Below the pieces are notes generated by a model that was given only the letters and a program-made list of their open reading frames with translations, ran no database searches and was not told where the DNA came from. The position numbers and the translations under genes were made by a program. This document shows positions 1 through 6,785 of a DNA stretch of 10,577 nucleotides, piece by piece. Source of the stretch: Polycyclovorans sp046565985 (GTDB lineage Bacteria; Pseudomonadota; Gammaproteobacteria; Nevskiales; Nevskiaceae); assembly GCA_046565985.1 (NCBI GenBank), contig JBKHXN010000037.1:1-10577 (forward strand), written 5' to 3'. Positions within the stretch are counted from its first letter, which is position 1. Every line of letters begins with the position of its first letter.

Positions 1-812
1 TCCGTGATGGCGAGCGCGCGATCCTGATCGACCCTTTCTTCACCCGTCCGCCGGGCGTGGTGAACCTGCTGCTGAACCGCGAGATCGCACCGGACCCGGC
101 CCTGATCCGCCGCTGGCTGGACCGGCTGGGCGTGCAGCGGCTGGACGCGGTGCTGGTCTCCCATTCGCATTTTGATCACGCCATGGACGCCGGACTGGTG
201 GCGCAGACGACCGGCGCGCGACTGATCGGCTCGGCGAGCACCGCCAACATCGGCCGTGGCGCCGGGCTGGCCGAAGCGCAGCTGCAGGTGGTCACGCCCG
301 GCGCGCCGATCGCCCTGCCGCCCTTCACCATCACCTTCATCGAGAGCCCGCACGCCGGCGCCACCGGTGGCCGGCCACTGGGCGAGATCAGCGAGCCACT
401 GCGCCCGCCGGCGCGCTATCTGGACTACCGCCTGGGCGGCAGCTATTCGATTCACATCGCCCATCCGCGCGGCGCGCTGCTGCACCACGGCAGTGCCGGC
501 TACCGGCCCGGCGCGCTGCGCGGCCTGGAGGCCGATCTGGTGTTCCTGGGCATTGCCCTGCGCCCGGAGCTGGGGCCGTATCTGGACGCGGTGGTGCACG
601 CCGTGGGCGCGCGGCGTGTGATCCCCACCCACTGGGACGACTTCACCCGCGGGCTGGATGAGCCGCTGCGCCCCGCGCCGCTGGGCCTGCACCTGGACCG
701 CTTCTTTGCCGACATGGCCAGCCGCCACACGCATCTGCAGGTGCAGACCCTGGCGCTAGGGCGGCCGTATACCCTGTTCCCCGCCACCCCGCCCGCCGGA
801 GACCCGCCATGA
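1..812 (+). CDS. Metallo-beta-lactamase-fold hydrolase (5' end outside window)
   Basis: The reading frame is open from base 3, and the residues before the first internal GTG (57) look like normal family sequence (an 'ILIDPFF' strand), so the true start lies upstream and the gene is partial. The metal-binding signature HSHFDH is at nt 162-179. Further likely metal or active-site histidines are in 'HHGSAG' (about nt 483-500) and in 'PTHWDDF' (His codon at nt 630). Together these mark an MBL-fold, zinc-dependent hydrolase. The layout resembles the UlaG-like or N-acyl-phosphatidylethanolamine-phospholipase-like branches rather than a true beta-lactamase. The substrate cannot be read from the sequence. 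The stop TGA (810-812) overlaps the ATG of the next gene (ATGA), so translational coupling with the small lipoprotein gene is likely. The fold is clear; the substrate is unknown. Confidence 0.88.
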   Translation, partial: RDGERAILIDPFFTRPPGVVNLLLNREIAPDPALIRRWLDRLGVQRLDAVLVSHSHFDHAMDAGLVAQTTGARLIGSASTANIGRGAGLAEAQLQVVTPGAPIALPPFTITFIESPHAGATGGRPLGEISEPLRPPARYLDYRLGGSYSIHIAHPRGALLHHGSAGYRPGALRGLEADLVFLGIALRPELGPYLDAVVHAVGARRVIPTHWDDFTRGLDEPLRPAPLGLHLDRFFADMASRHTHLQVQTLALGRPYTLFPATPPAGDPP

Positions 813-1114
813 ACCGTTCACGCCCGCTGCTCGCCGGTCTGCTCGCCACCGTGCTGCTGGCCGGCCTGAACGCCTGCGTGCACGGCGCGCCCGCCCAGGA
901 GACCGCCCCCGTGCCCGGCCATGTGCAGGATCTGCCCGCTTTCGAGCGCTTCATCGCCACCCGGCCCACGCCGGCCCAGTTCCGCGCGCGCTACCCGGAC
1001 GTACAGCTGGTGATGCCCGGCGACATCACCACCAAGGAGATGCGCCTGAACAACAGCCGCTACTTTGCCGAGCTGGACGCGGACGGCCGCATCGTCGGCG
1101 GCCGCTTCATGTAA
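809..1114 (+). CDS. Small putative lipoprotein, function unknown
   Basis: A 101-residue protein. It has a basic N-terminus (MNRSR), a hydrophobic stretch at about residues 7-20, and a plausible lipobox L-N-A-C with Cys23 as the lipidation site. This predicts export and membrane anchoring, with a mature part of only about 78 residues. The mature part begins with an Ala/Pro-rich linker and contains a compact segment ending 'ELDADGRIVGGRF', which could be a beta hairpin. I do not recognise a named domain. A good Shine-Dalgarno GGAG at 798-801 sits 7 nt before the ATG. The start overlaps the upstream hydrolase stop by 4 bp, and the ATL gene follows after 5 bp, so all three are probably one transcript. 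Coding is supported by the ribosome site, the tight packing and the signal sequence. The asparagine at the -2 lipobox position is unusual, so cleavage by signal peptidase I instead is possible. Confidence 0.78.
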   Translation: MNRSRPLLAGLLATVLLAGLNACVHGAPAQETAPVPGHVQDLPAFERFIATRPTPAQFRARYPDVQLVMPGDITTKEMRLNNSRYFAELDADGRIVGGRFM

Positions 1115-1119
1115 GCCGC

Positions 1120-1479
1120 ATGGCACGCGCCCCCAAGCTGCCGTACTCCCCCGAGGAGGCGCGCCGGCGGGTGCTGGAAGTGGTGGCGCGCATCCCGCCC
1201 GGCAAGGTGGCGAGCTATGGCCAGGTGGCCTGGGAGGCCGGGCTGCCCGGCCGCGCGCGGCTGGTGGGGCGCGTGCTCTCGGAGTGCATGGACAGCCAGC
1301 GGCTGCCCTGGCACCGCGTCATCAACGCCCAGGGTCTGATCTCCATCCCGAAGTCCAGCCTCATGCATGCGGAGCAGCGCCAGCGGCTGATCGCCGAGGG
1401 CGTGCCGCTGCGCAACGGCCGCGTGCGCCTGAGCGAGTTCGGCTGGCAGCCGCGCAGCCCCGCGCCACTGCTGGACTGA
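1120..1479 (+). CDS. Alkyltransferase-like DNA-repair protein (ATL, MGMT family)
   Basis: A 119-residue protein made only of the DNA-binding domain of O6-alkylguanine-DNA alkyltransferases. The family block 'IPPGKVASYGQVA' (residues 25-37) carries the conserved Tyr33 that helps flip the base. Arg47 in 'ARLVG' matches the arginine finger. The active-site motif PCHRV is PWHRV here (63-67), so the alkyl-accepting cysteine is replaced by Trp64. That is the hallmark of ATL proteins (E. coli YbaZ, S. pombe Atl1), which bind O6-alkylguanine without repairing it and pass the lesion to nucleotide excision repair. The protein should act in the cytoplasm on DNA. It lies 5 bp after the lipoprotein gene and lacks a strong ribosome site of its own, so coupled translation is likely. 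Family assignment is firm; the role in this organism is inferred from homologues. Confidence 0.93.
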   Translation: MARAPKLPYSPEEARRRVLEVVARIPPGKVASYGQVAWEAGLPGRARLVGRVLSECMDSQRLPWHRVINAQGLISIPKSSLMHAEQRQRLIAEGVPLRNGRVRLSEFGWQPRSPAPLLD

Positions 1480-1485
1480 GCGCAC

Positions 1486-1513
1486 AAAAAAGGCCGGCAT
1501 CGCTGCCGGCCTT
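1486..1513 (-). terminator. Rho-independent terminator of the M13 peptidase gene
   Basis: A perfect 10-bp inverted repeat (1490-1499 and 1504-1513) with the tetraloop TCGC is flanked on the left by a run of six A (1486-1491). On the minus strand this reads as a GC-rich hairpin followed by a U run, 18 bases after the peptidase stop codon, which is the classical intrinsic terminator form. On the plus strand the hairpin follows the ATL stop by 10 bases but has no T run, so it probably ends that transcript less efficiently. Confidence 0.92.
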
Positions 1514-1530
1514 GGGGTGCCGCGATCCGC

Positions 1531-3558
1531 TTACCAGATCTTCACGCGCTTCTCGGGCGGAAGATAGAGCGCGTCGGTTTCCTTGACGTCGAACGCCTGG
1601 TAGAACTCCGGCACGTTCACCACCGTGCCGTTGGCGCGATATTCGCTGGGCGAGTGGGGATCGGTCTTGAGGCGGTTGAGCAGTTCCTCCTCGCGGTACT
1701 TGCGCGCCCACACCTGGGCCCAGCCGATGAAGAAGCGCTGGTCGCCGCTCAGGCCGTCGAGCACCGGCGCGGGCTTGCCGTCCAGCGCCAGCTGATAAGC
1801 CTTGTAGGCGATGGACAGGCCACCGAGGTCACCAATGTTCTCGCCGATGGTCAGCGCGCCGTTGACGCAGTGGCCCTCCAGCGGGCAGTAGCCGTTGTAC
1901 TGCTCGATCAGCGCGCGGGTGCGCTCCTCGAAAGCCTTGCGGTCGGCGTCGGTCCACCAGGACTTGAGGTTGCCGTCGCCGTCGTACTTGGAGCCCTGGT
2001 CGTCGAAGCCGTGGCCGATCTCGTGACCGATCACCGCGCCGATGCCACCGTAGTTGACCGCGTCCTCGGCATTGAGGTCGAAGAACGGCGGCTGCAGGAT
2101 GGCGGCGGGGAAGACGATCTCGTTCATGCCCGGGTTGTAGTAGGCGTTGACCGTCTGCGGCGTCATGAACCATTCCTCGCGGTCCACCGGCGCGCCGAGC
2201 TTGGCGATCTCGCGGGCGTATTCGAGCCGGTTGGCGCGGATCACGTTGCCCACCAGGTCATCGGCCTTCACTTCCAGCCCGGAATAATCCTTCCACTTGT
2301 TGGGATAGCCGATCTTGGGGACGAACTTGGAGAGCTTCTCCAGCGCCTTGCGCTTGGTTTCCTCGCCCATCCAGTCGAGTTCCTTGATGCTGTTCTCGTA
2401 GGCCTTCATCAGGTTCTTGACCAGCACTTCCATGCGCGCCTTGGCCTCGGGCGGGAAGTGGCGGGCCACATAGATCTGGCCCAGCACCTCACCCAGCGCG
2501 TCCTCGGTGGCGCGCACGCCACGCTTCCAGCGCGGCTGGTTTTCCGGCACGCCGCGCAGGGTGGTGCTGTAGAAGGCGAAGTTCTCGTCCACGAACGGGG
2601 CTGAGAGATACGGCGCAAAGCTCGAGACCAGACCAAACTTCAGGTAGGCCTTGACCGTCTCCAGCGGCGCGGCGGCGAGTTCGCCGGCAAAGCCGGTGAA
2701 CGCGGAGGGCTGCATGACGATCACGCTGTCGACCTTGATGCCGCCCTCGCTGAGCATGCGCGCCCAGTCAAACCCGGGCGTGAGCGCGTTGAGCTCGGCG
2801 ACCGGCACCTTGTTATAGGTCTTGTCGCGATCACGCGATTCCACCCGCGTCCAGTGCTTCTGGGCGATGCGTGTTTCCAGTGCCAGCACTGCCGGCGCCT
2901 GGGCCGCGCCCTTCTCATCGCCAGCCAGGGCGAGGAGGCGCTGGACGTGCCCGGCGTACGCCTCGCGCAGCTTGACGAACTTGTCGTCGGCGGAGAGGTA
3001 GTAGTCGCGGTCGGGCATGCCGAGCTGGGCAAACTGGTAGAAATACACCGCGTACTCGGTGGAGTTCTTGCCGTCCTGGGTGATGTAGGCGCCAAACGGC
3101 TGGCGCGCGCCGATCCGGCCCAGATGGGCGAGCAGATCCGGCAGGCCGTCGCGGGATTCCAGCGCGTCTATGCGCGCCAGTTCGGCGCGGATCGGCTCGA
3201 TGCCGAGCTTTTCCAGGCGCGCCTCGTCCATGAAGCTGGCGTAGTAGTCGCCGATCTTCTGCTCGTTGGAGCCCGGCTTGTTGGCCTTGGACGCCGCCGC
3301 CTCTTCGATGATGGCGCGCAGCTGCACCTGGGCATCGTCGTCGAGCTTGGTGAAGGAGCCGTAGTTGGACTTGTCGGCGGGGATCTCGGTGTTCTTCAGC
3401 CAGGTGCCGTTGACGTGACGGAACAGGTCATCGGGCGCGCGCACGCTGGTATCGAAGTGCTCCAGCATCATGCCCGAGCCCAGCGGCGGGGCCTCGGTCT
3501 TCTTGCCGCAGCCGGCGATCAGCAGCGCAGCCAGTGCGCCCATAAAAAGCTGTTTCAT
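1531..3558 (-). CDS. M13-family (neprilysin/PepO-like) zinc endopeptidase, lipoprotein
   Basis: A 675-residue protein of normal size for bacterial M13 peptidases. The N-terminus is a lipoprotein signal with lipobox I-A-G-C (Cys17), so the enzyme is probably anchored on the periplasmic side of a membrane. The N-terminal M13 domain covers roughly residues 35-420 and the catalytic domain roughly 465-675. The zinc motif HEIGH is at 512-516 (His512 and His516 as ligands, Glu513 catalytic). The third ligand Glu573 and Asp577 are in GENIGD. 'NAYYNP' (471-476) and 'HSPSEYRANG' (635-644, with the substrate-binding His and Arg) match the substrate-binding elements. It should cleave oligopeptides in the envelope. 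The ATG has a good ribosome site (GAGGA about 6 nt upstream). The gene diverges from msrC, and a strong terminator follows. All key residues are present; the natural substrate is unknown. Confidence 0.96.
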   Translation of the reverse strand: MKQLFMGALAALLIAGCGKKTEAPPLGSGMMLEHFDTSVRAPDDLFRHVNGTWLKNTEIPADKSNYGSFTKLDDDAQVQLRAIIEEAAASKANKPGSNEQKIGDYYASFMDEARLEKLGIEPIRAELARIDALESRDGLPDLLAHLGRIGARQPFGAYITQDGKNSTEYAVYFYQFAQLGMPDRDYYLSADDKFVKLREAYAGHVQRLLALAGDEKGAAQAPAVLALETRIAQKHWTRVESRDRDKTYNKVPVAELNALTPGFDWARMLSEGGIKVDSVIVMQPSAFTGFAGELAAAPLETVKAYLKFGLVSSFAPYLSAPFVDENFAFYSTTLRGVPENQPRWKRGVRATEDALGEVLGQIYVARHFPPEAKARMEVLVKNLMKAYENSIKELDWMGEETKRKALEKLSKFVPKIGYPNKWKDYSGLEVKADDLVGNVIRANRLEYAREIAKLGAPVDREEWFMTPQTVNAYYNPGMNEIVFPAAILQPPFFDLNAEDAVNYGGIGAVIGHEIGHGFDDQGSKYDGDGNLKSWWTDADRKAFEERTRALIEQYNGYCPLEGHCVNGALTIGENIGDLGGLSIAYKAYQLALDGKPAPVLDGLSGDQRFFIGWAQVWARKYREEELLNRLKTDPHSPSEYRANGTVVNVPEFYQAFDVKETDALYLPPEKRVKIW

Positions 3559-3608
3559 GGTCTTCCTCTGGTTTTGGAATGGGGCAAGGGTAGCAAGCTC
3601 CTGACGAC

Positions 3609-3639
3609 TTGTTCAGCCGGAGATTCCCCCAGCTATACT
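3609..3639 (+). promoter_or_regulatory. Probable sigma-70 promoter of the msrC gene
   Basis: A near-consensus -10 box TATACT is at 3634-3639. TTGTTC at 3609-3614 is the best -35 candidate, with a rather long 19-bp spacer. The predicted start near 3646 would leave a leader of about 19 nt containing GGGAA (3655-3659) as ribosome site before the ATG at 3665. The -10 box is convincing; the -35 box is tentative. Confidence 0.6.
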
Positions 3640-3664
3640 CCCCGGCCGTTTTCCGGGAACCGCC

Positions 3665-4153
3665 ATGTTCACGCTCAAAGTACCCGCCGGTACCGACAAG
3701 CCCGCCCTCTACGCAGAGTTGCAGCAGCAGGCCTCCGCCCTGCTGGCGGGCGAGCGCGACCGCATCGCCAATGCCGCCAACCTCAGCAGCCTGTTGTGGC
3801 ACGGCCTGCCGGATCTGAACTGGGCCGGCTTCTATCTGTTTGACGGCACCGAGCTGGTGCTGGGCCCCTTCCAGGGCAAGCCAGCCTGCGTGCGTATTGC
3901 CCTGGACCGGGGGGTCTGCGGCACTGCGGCGGCCACGCGGCGCACCCAGGTGGTGGCGGACGTGCACGCCTTCCCCGGCCATATCGCCTGCGATGCGGCG
4001 TCCCGCGCCGAGATCGTCATCCCGCTGCTGCGGGGCGATGAACTGCTGGGCGTGCTCGACCTGGACAGCCCGCACCACGGCCGCTTCGATGCCGATGACC
4101 AGGCCGGGCTCGAGGCCCTGGCCACGCTCTGGGTCCGCTCAATGGGCGGATAG
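3665..4153 (+). CDS. msrC: Free methionine-(R)-sulfoxide reductase (GAF-domain fRMsr)
   Basis: A 162-residue single GAF-domain protein. It reduces the R form of free (not protein-bound) methionine sulfoxide to methionine in the cytoplasm, normally using thioredoxin. The three conserved cysteines are Cys75 ('GKPACV'), Cys85 ('GVCGTA') and Cys109 ('HIACD'). Their spacing (10 and 24) equals that of Cys84/94/118 in E. coli fRMsr (YebR/MsrC). The substrate-binding acids also fit: Glu116, Asp132 and Asp134 match Glu125, Asp141 and Asp143. It therefore looks fully active rather than a sensory GAF domain. It has its own promoter and diverges from the M13 peptidase. The last 15 bp, including the stop, overlap the 3' end of the converging yhhN-like gene. 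Likely role: oxidative-stress repair and methionine recycling. Confidence 0.95.
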   Translation: MFTLKVPAGTDKPALYAELQQQASALLAGERDRIANAANLSSLLWHGLPDLNWAGFYLFDGTELVLGPFQGKPACVRIALDRGVCGTAAATRRTQVVADVHAFPGHIACDAASRAEIVIPLLRGDELLGVLDLDSPHHGRFDADDQAGLEALATLWVRSMGG

Positions 4154-4792
4154 CGCGATCAGGCTGATGCCCGCCCAGTAGGTGGACAGGATCAGCGCCT
4201 GGGCGCCGCGGTAGGGCCGCACGAACTGGCGCAGCGCCAGCGCCGAATCACTGAGCATGAACAGCGCCGCACCGCCCAGCGCCAGCCAGGCGGACGGGCG
4301 GTCCAGGGTATGGGCGTGCAGGCAGGCGGCCACCGCCATCGCCACCAGCGCCAGCCCGTAGCCGCCGATCAGCCCCGCGTGGCGCCCGCGCGTGCGCCAC
4401 AGCAGCAGGCCGAAAAACAGCAGGCCATACAGCAGTGGCAGCAAGGCCCAGGCCGGCGCCTGCAGCACGCGCACCCCGCTGGCATCGGGTGCCACCGCCA
4501 GCACGAAGGCGACCACGAACAACAGATGCGCCACCAGAAAACTCCCCGCCCCGGCGGCAAACATGCGCTCGCCACGCAGCATCAGCAGCACGTCCCCCAG
4601 CAGCGCCCAGACCAGCGCCAGCAACAGCAGCAGGCGGTAGTCGCCGGGCGGCGCCAGCGCGCACAGCCACAGCACCAGCAGCGTGGTCAGCGGCTTGAAC
4701 AGATAGAACGCGCGGTGGCGCGCGATGCCCGAATCGGCCGCAATGGCGGCCATGGCGCTCAGGCCCACGGCGGACAGCAGAGAGGCGGTCAT
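4139..4792 (-). CDS. YhhN-family integral membrane protein (lysoplasmalogenase-like)
   Basis: 217 residues from the ATG at 4792. A TTG two codons upstream (4798) is possible, but an AGG element lies 8 nt before the ATG and fits it better. About eight hydrophobic segments predict an inner-membrane protein. Family features are 'KPLTT' (33-37) in an early helix, 'LGD' (65-67) followed by a Met/Arg turn, 'FLVAHLLF' in the middle, and 'LFMLSDSALA' near the C-terminus; the conserved Asp residues are the suspected catalytic ones. Human TMEM86 and some bacterial members hydrolyse the vinyl-ether bond of lysoplasmalogens. Whether this bacterium makes plasmalogens is not visible, so the physiological substrate is uncertain. 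The gene converges on msrC with a 15-bp overlap at the 3' ends and diverges from the amidotransferase gene. Confidence 0.88.
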   Translation of the reverse strand: MTASLLSAVGLSAMAAIAADSGIARHRAFYLFKPLTTLLVLWLCALAPPGDYRLLLLLALVWALLGDVLLMLRGERMFAAGAGSFLVAHLLFVVAFVLAVAPDASGVRVLQAPAWALLPLLYGLLFFGLLLWRTRGRHAGLIGGYGLALVAMAVAACLHAHTLDRPSAWLALGGAALFMLSDSALALRQFVRPYRGAQALILSTYWAGISLIALSAH

Positions 4793-4879
4793 GACCAAAG
4801 CCTAGCAGAGGCCCTGCTGGCCGCCCGCCAACATGCGCACATTTGCGCTTAGACTGCCCGGCGTTCAGGGGGCTCTCCG

Positions 4880-4884
4880 GGAGG
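4880..4884 (+). promoter_or_regulatory. Ribosome binding site that fixes the amidotransferase start
   Basis: GGAGG lies 8 nt before the ATG at 4893. The frame is open further upstream to an ATG at 4833, but those 20 residues are not family-like and that ATG has no ribosome site. The intermediate GTG at 4887 is only 2 nt from GGAGG. The start at 4893 is therefore preferred. Confidence 0.75.
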
Positions 4885-4892
4885 CCGTGAAG

Positions 4893-5585
4893 ATGCGAGT
4901 GCACTGGCTGCAGCATGCGGATTTCGAGGACCTGGGCTGCATTGCGCCCTGGCTGGCGGCGCGGGGTCACGAGGTGCGCGGTACGCGCCTGTATGCGGGC
5001 GAGCCACTGCCGGCGCTGCCGGATTTCGACGCGCTGATCCTCATGGGCGGCCCGATGAACGTGGACCAGCATGCCGAGCACCCCTGGCTGGTGGCCGAGA
5101 AAGCGCTGGTTGAGCAGGCCATCGCCGCCAGCAGGCCGGTGCTGGGCATCTGCCTGGGCAGCCAGCTGATCGCGCGTGCACTGGGCGCCGAGGTGCGCCC
5201 CAGCGGCGTGGAGGAGATCGGCTGGTTCGACGTGCAGCTGAGTGCCGCCGGCCAGCGCAGCCCGGCGTTTGTCGGGTTTCCTTCCCGCTTTGTGGCCTTC
5301 CACTGGCACGGCGACACCTTTGCCATGCCGCCCGACTGCGTGCCACTGATGCACAGCGCCGCCTGCGCGCATCAGGCGTTTGCCCTGGGGCGGCGGGTCA
5401 TCGGCATCCAGTTCCACCTGGAGGTCACGGCCGACGATGTGCGCACCTGGCTGGCACACCAGAGCCCGGACGCCGGGCCCTGGGTGCAGCCGGCTACCCG
5501 GCTGCATGCCGCATCGGCGCCGTTCGCCGCCAGCAACCGGCTGATGTGGCAGCTGCTGGAGAACTGGCTGGCGCCCGCATCCTGA
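4893..5585 (+). CDS. Class-I glutamine amidotransferase-like protein (GMP synthase-like)
   Basis: 230 residues consisting of one class-I glutamine amidotransferase domain. The nucleophile Cys87 is in the elbow 'GICLGSQ', preceded by the oxyanion-loop motif 'ILMGGPM' (49-55). His175 and Glu177 in 'GIQFHLEV' complete the catalytic triad. 'FHWHGDTF' (136-143) is typical of stand-alone GMP-synthase-like amidotransferases (COG0518). Known relatives release ammonia from glutamine or act as gamma-glutamyl hydrolases or peptidases. No synthetase partner is encoded next to it, so the acceptor is unknown. The protein is cytoplasmic, with no signal sequence. The C-terminus after about residue 190 is Ala/Pro-rich. 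The gene converges on the glycosyltransferase, and the stop codon is part of a large inverted repeat. A weak -10-like TAGACT at 4850-4855 may belong to its promoter. Confidence 0.92.
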   Translation: MRVHWLQHADFEDLGCIAPWLAARGHEVRGTRLYAGEPLPALPDFDALILMGGPMNVDQHAEHPWLVAEKALVEQAIAASRPVLGICLGSQLIARALGAEVRPSGVEEIGWFDVQLSAAGQRSPAFVGFPSRFVAFHWHGDTFAMPPDCVPLMHSAACAHQAFALGRRVIGIQFHLEVTADDVRTWLAHQSPDAGPWVQPATRLHAASAPFAASNRLMWQLLENWLAPAS

Positions 5586-5622
5586 GAGCAGGGCGCGCCT
5601 GGTGAGGGCGTGCCCGCTCAGG
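5581..5622. terminator. Strong hairpin spanning both stop codons, possible bidirectional terminator
   Basis: The outer arms CCTGAG (5581-5586) and CTCAGG (5617-5622) are perfect complements. Inside them, 5591-5600 pairs with 5606-5615 (eight Watson-Crick and two G-U pairs in the plus-strand RNA) around a 5-nt loop (5601-5605). The TGA stops of the amidotransferase (5583-5585) and of the glycosyltransferase (5618-5620, read on the minus strand) lie inside the outer arms. No T run follows on either side, so this is not a classical intrinsic terminator. It could still stop transcription weakly or protect the mRNA 3' ends. In the minus-strand RNA the two G-U pairs become mismatches, so the structure is stronger in the plus-strand transcript. 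Confidence 0.55.
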
Positions 5623-6751
5623 GCAGGAGCGCCGCCGTCCCGGGCTTGAAGCGCGCACCGGGGGCCTGCGGCGTACGCCGCGCCATGCGCCGCGGCGCGA
5701 GTTCGCCGATGTAGCGCTGCAGGGCCTCGATGGCCTCGGCGCGGCCGTCGCCGGCGTGGGCGCGCATGTGGGAGCGGTAGCTGTCGTGCTGGCCCATGAA
5801 GCGGTCGATATCCGAAGGAGTGAGGCGGTTCAGATCGGCCTGCATGCCCACGCCCATGCGTTCGATCATGCAGGCGTTGAGACGCTGCTCGAAGGCCTGT
5901 TCCGGCACCGCCAGGAACGGCTTGCCGAAGTGAATGGCCTCGCCGATCAGCTGGTTGCCGGCGGTGGAGAGCACGCCGCGGCAGCGCGCCAGATCCTCCA
6001 CGAAGGACTGGTTGCCGGGGGCACGGAAGTCGAGGTTTTCCACCCGCCCGCGGTGCGGCGTGCCGTAGATCACCACGGGGCAGTCGAGCAGACGCAGCGC
6101 ACGGTCCACGTGCGGGCGGTACTGGTGCTCACCCTTGTTGAAGTAGCACAGCAGGAAGTCACCGTCCTGCGGCCTGAGCTGGCGGACCTCGTCGCGCAGC
6201 ATGGGCCCCACCACGCGCACGCCGGGGTAGGCGCCCTCGGCCGGGTAGAAGCTGGAGATGAGGATGCGCTCCGGCACGCCCATCAGGCTGCGGTAGCCCA
6301 GGCCGTCGCGCAGGCCGGCCAGCCACAGGTCCGGCGGGAAGTGGGGCTTGCAGTAGGCGATGATGCCGACATGGTCGAAACTGATGCGTGGCAGCCCCAG
6401 CTGCTGCGCGGCGCGGTGCGTCCAGGCCTCGGAATCGGAAATCACCAGCTGGATGCCGCGTTCACGGAATTCACGCGCGACCCGCTCACGACCGCCGCCA
6501 CCCAGATACAGATCGGCCATCGGCACCAGATTCTGGCTGAAGGTGCGCAGCAGCGAATGTCCGCCACGGTCGTTGTAGCGGTAGCCCAGGGTGGGGATAC
6601 GCACCGTGGGGTACAGCGGCGCCAACACCTCGTAGGCGTCGCCGCCGGCAAAGACGGTGATTTCGTGTTCAGCCGCCAGCGCCGGCAGCACGCTCAGCGT
6701 GCGCATGGCGTGGCCGCGCCCGTAGCCCATCACCCCGTACGCGATCCGCAT
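5618..6751 (-). CDS. GT-B-fold glycosyltransferase (MJ1255/VC2487-type)
   Basis: 377 residues from the ATG at 6751, which is preceded by GGGAG with 7-nt spacing. The longer open frame to 6847 adds 32 residues without family character. The N-terminus 'RIAYGVMGYGRGHAMR' with Gly-rich loop GYGRGH (9-14) is the acceptor-side signature of this family, which is related to MurG and UDP-glucosyltransferases. The segment 262-293, with 'GNQLIGEA', 'GKPFLAVP' and 'FEQRLNA', is the C-terminal nucleotide-sugar-binding block. The last 25 residues or so are basic and Pro-rich. No signal sequence or membrane helix is seen, so it is probably cytoplasmic or peripheral on the inner membrane. Donor and acceptor sugars cannot be read, and no other polysaccharide genes are nearby. 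It converges on the amidotransferase and diverges from terC. Confidence 0.88.
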   Translation of the reverse strand: MRIAYGVMGYGRGHAMRTLSVLPALAAEHEITVFAGGDAYEVLAPLYPTVRIPTLGYRYNDRGGHSLLRTFSQNLVPMADLYLGGGGRERVAREFRERGIQLVISDSEAWTHRAAQQLGLPRISFDHVGIIAYCKPHFPPDLWLAGLRDGLGYRSLMGVPERILISSFYPAEGAYPGVRVVGPMLRDEVRQLRPQDGDFLLCYFNKGEHQYRPHVDRALRLLDCPVVIYGTPHRGRVENLDFRAPGNQSFVEDLARCRGVLSTAGNQLIGEAIHFGKPFLAVPEQAFEQRLNACMIERMGVGMQADLNRLTPSDIDRFMGQHDSYRSHMRAHAGDGRAEAIEALQRYIGELAPRRMARRTPQAPGARFKPGTAALLP

Positions 6752-6758
6752 CGGCCCG

Positions 6759-6763
6759 CTCCC
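6759..6763 (-). promoter_or_regulatory. Ribosome binding site that fixes the glycosyltransferase start
   Basis: On the minus strand GGGAG (plus-strand CTCCC) stands 7 nt before the ATG at 6751. It supports this start over upstream in-frame codons. Confidence 0.7.
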
Positions 6764-6785
6764 TATTGCCCGGCGACAGTCTGGT

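Noticed and set aside
3641..3657. CCCGG/CCGGG hairpin covering the msrC ribosome site
   Set aside because: With the -10 box at 3634-3639 transcription should start near 3646, so the 5' arm would not be in the mRNA and the hairpin could not form.
1654..3843. Long plus-strand open frames of 316 and 329 codons opposite the M13 peptidase
   Set aside because: They are antisense shadows of a well-supported gene; the compositions are Val/Leu/Gly/Ala-rich and show no domain or ribosome site.
4248..5507. A 419-codon minus-strand open frame across the yhhN and amidotransferase genes
   Set aside because: It covers two genes with clear family motifs in other frames, and its own translation is low-complexity.
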